NCBI GenBank assembly: GCA_039809865.1
Contig: JBDHVW010000005.1
Location: 62,001-126,000 of the forward strand
DNA: 64,000 nucleotides
Origin: QWHO01 sp039809865
Lineage (GTDB): Bacteria; Vulcanimicrobiota; Xenobia; Xenobiales; QWHO01
Direction: 5' to 3'
The number at the start of each line of letters is the position of its first letter. Within the stretch, counting starts at the first letter, position 1. Position numbers and translations under genes: made by a program. Below the pieces are notes generated by a model. The model worked only from the letters and a program-made list of their open reading frames with translations, had not been told where the DNA came from and made no database searches. Of the stretch, positions 63,669 to 64,000 are shown in pieces.

Positions 63669-64000
63669 TACATCCCCAGGATGTGCCAACCGGCGTCGAC
63701 GTACAGGATATCGCCCGTAATGCCGCTGGCGTAGTCGGACAGGAGGAACGTGCCCGCCTTACCGACCTCCTCGATGGCCACGTTGCGGGCCAGCGGGTTG
63801 CGCTCGGCCGAGGTTTTCAGCATGTCGTTGAAGTTGCGGATGCCTTTGGCGCTGAGGGTCTTGAACGCGCCGGCCGAGATGGCGTTCACGCGTACGCCCT
63901 GGGGGCCCATGTCGGCCGCCAGGTAGCGCACGCTGGCCTCCAGGGCGGCTTTGGCCACGCCCATCACGTTGTAGTTGGCCACCACCTTCTGCGAGCCGTA
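63668..64000 (-). CDS. fabI: Enoyl-[acyl-carrier-protein] reductase FabI (5' end missing)
   Basis: The frame is open to the right edge; 110 C-terminal residues are visible. NYNVMGVAKAALEASVRYLAADMGPQGVRVNAISAGAFKTLSAKGI is the FabI signature, including Lys of YXXXXXXK; GIRNFNDMLK and the final DAGWHILGM follow. NADH-dependent last step of fatty-acid elongation. Followed without a gap by two envelope genes. The start lies beyond 64000. Confidence 0.93.
   Translation of the reverse strand, partial: YGSQKVVANYNVMGVAKAALEASVRYLAADMGPQGVRVNAISAGAFKTLSAKGIRNFNDMLKTSAERNPLARNVAIEEVGKAGTFLLSDYASGITGDILYVDAGWHILGM

Overview
This is a gene-dense chromosomal window, about two-thirds G+C by eye, from a bacterium with a two-membrane envelope. 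That reading rests on a TonB-type protein, SecD/SecF, an AMIN-domain amidase, an SCO protein and an S46 periplasmic peptidase. The REC/HD-GYP/BTAD regulator, transmembrane Ser/Thr kinases, coiled-coil protein and CarF-type lipid desaturase recall poorly sampled lineages (Eremiobacterota/Xenobia-like, Acidobacteriota or Myxococcota). The sequence alone does not settle the phylum. No rRNA, tRNA, CRISPR array or phage was found.

Layout. 1-3524: cell-wall amidase, uppP and a PHP hydrolase. 3505-5881: divergent PlsC-like acyltransferase and CarF/PEDS1-like plasmalogen desaturase. 5958-9679: coiled-coil protein plus PP2C phosphatase. 9846-12678: GNAT, a cut-down LuxE-like protein and small proteins. 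12675-15585: DUF6929-like protein, amine oxidase and TonB. 15801-18943: ABC exporter operon with membrane accessory genes. 18977-21674: xseB, a prenyl synthase and a Dxs homologue that has lost its catalytic motifs. 21696-26315: diguanylate cyclase, a receptor kinase with a periplasmic binding domain, and a histidine kinase. 26378-28797: DMT exporter, a duplicated-module protein and a GFA enzyme. 28944-33252: REC/HD-GYP/TPR/BTAD regulator, M42 peptidase and methyltransferase. 33224-39092: FkbH, acyl carrier, MBOAT, SGNH, VOC and methyltransferase genes behind a structured RNA leader. 39206-45830: TPR protein, GspF, lipoprotein-like kinase, GAF-cyclase and SecF/SecD. 45940-50935: TPR protein, NPCBM protein, NrtR-like regulator and S46 peptidase. 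51143-54349: lytic transglycosylase, SCO and small proteins. 54523-59278: a rearranged island with ATPase, HNH and secretin-like genes. 59399-61605: glycine-betaine-type ABC transporter. 61701-64000: [2Fe-2S] protein behind a DtxR-like operator, a frameshifted exported protein, two envelope proteins and fabI.

The most interesting inference is that fkbH-acp-MBOAT-SGNH (34451-38684) copies the logic of the dlt D-alanylation system, with glyceryl-ACP as the likely acyl donor, probably decorating an envelope polymer. Other notable points are the apparently dead Dxs inside an isoprenoid operon, the CarF/PlsC pair sharing an upstream motif with other genes, and heptanucleotide tandem repeats in junctions that supply stop codons and ribosome-binding sites. 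Tightly coupled starts are common, with TTGA, GTGA, ATGA and one probable CTGA overlap.
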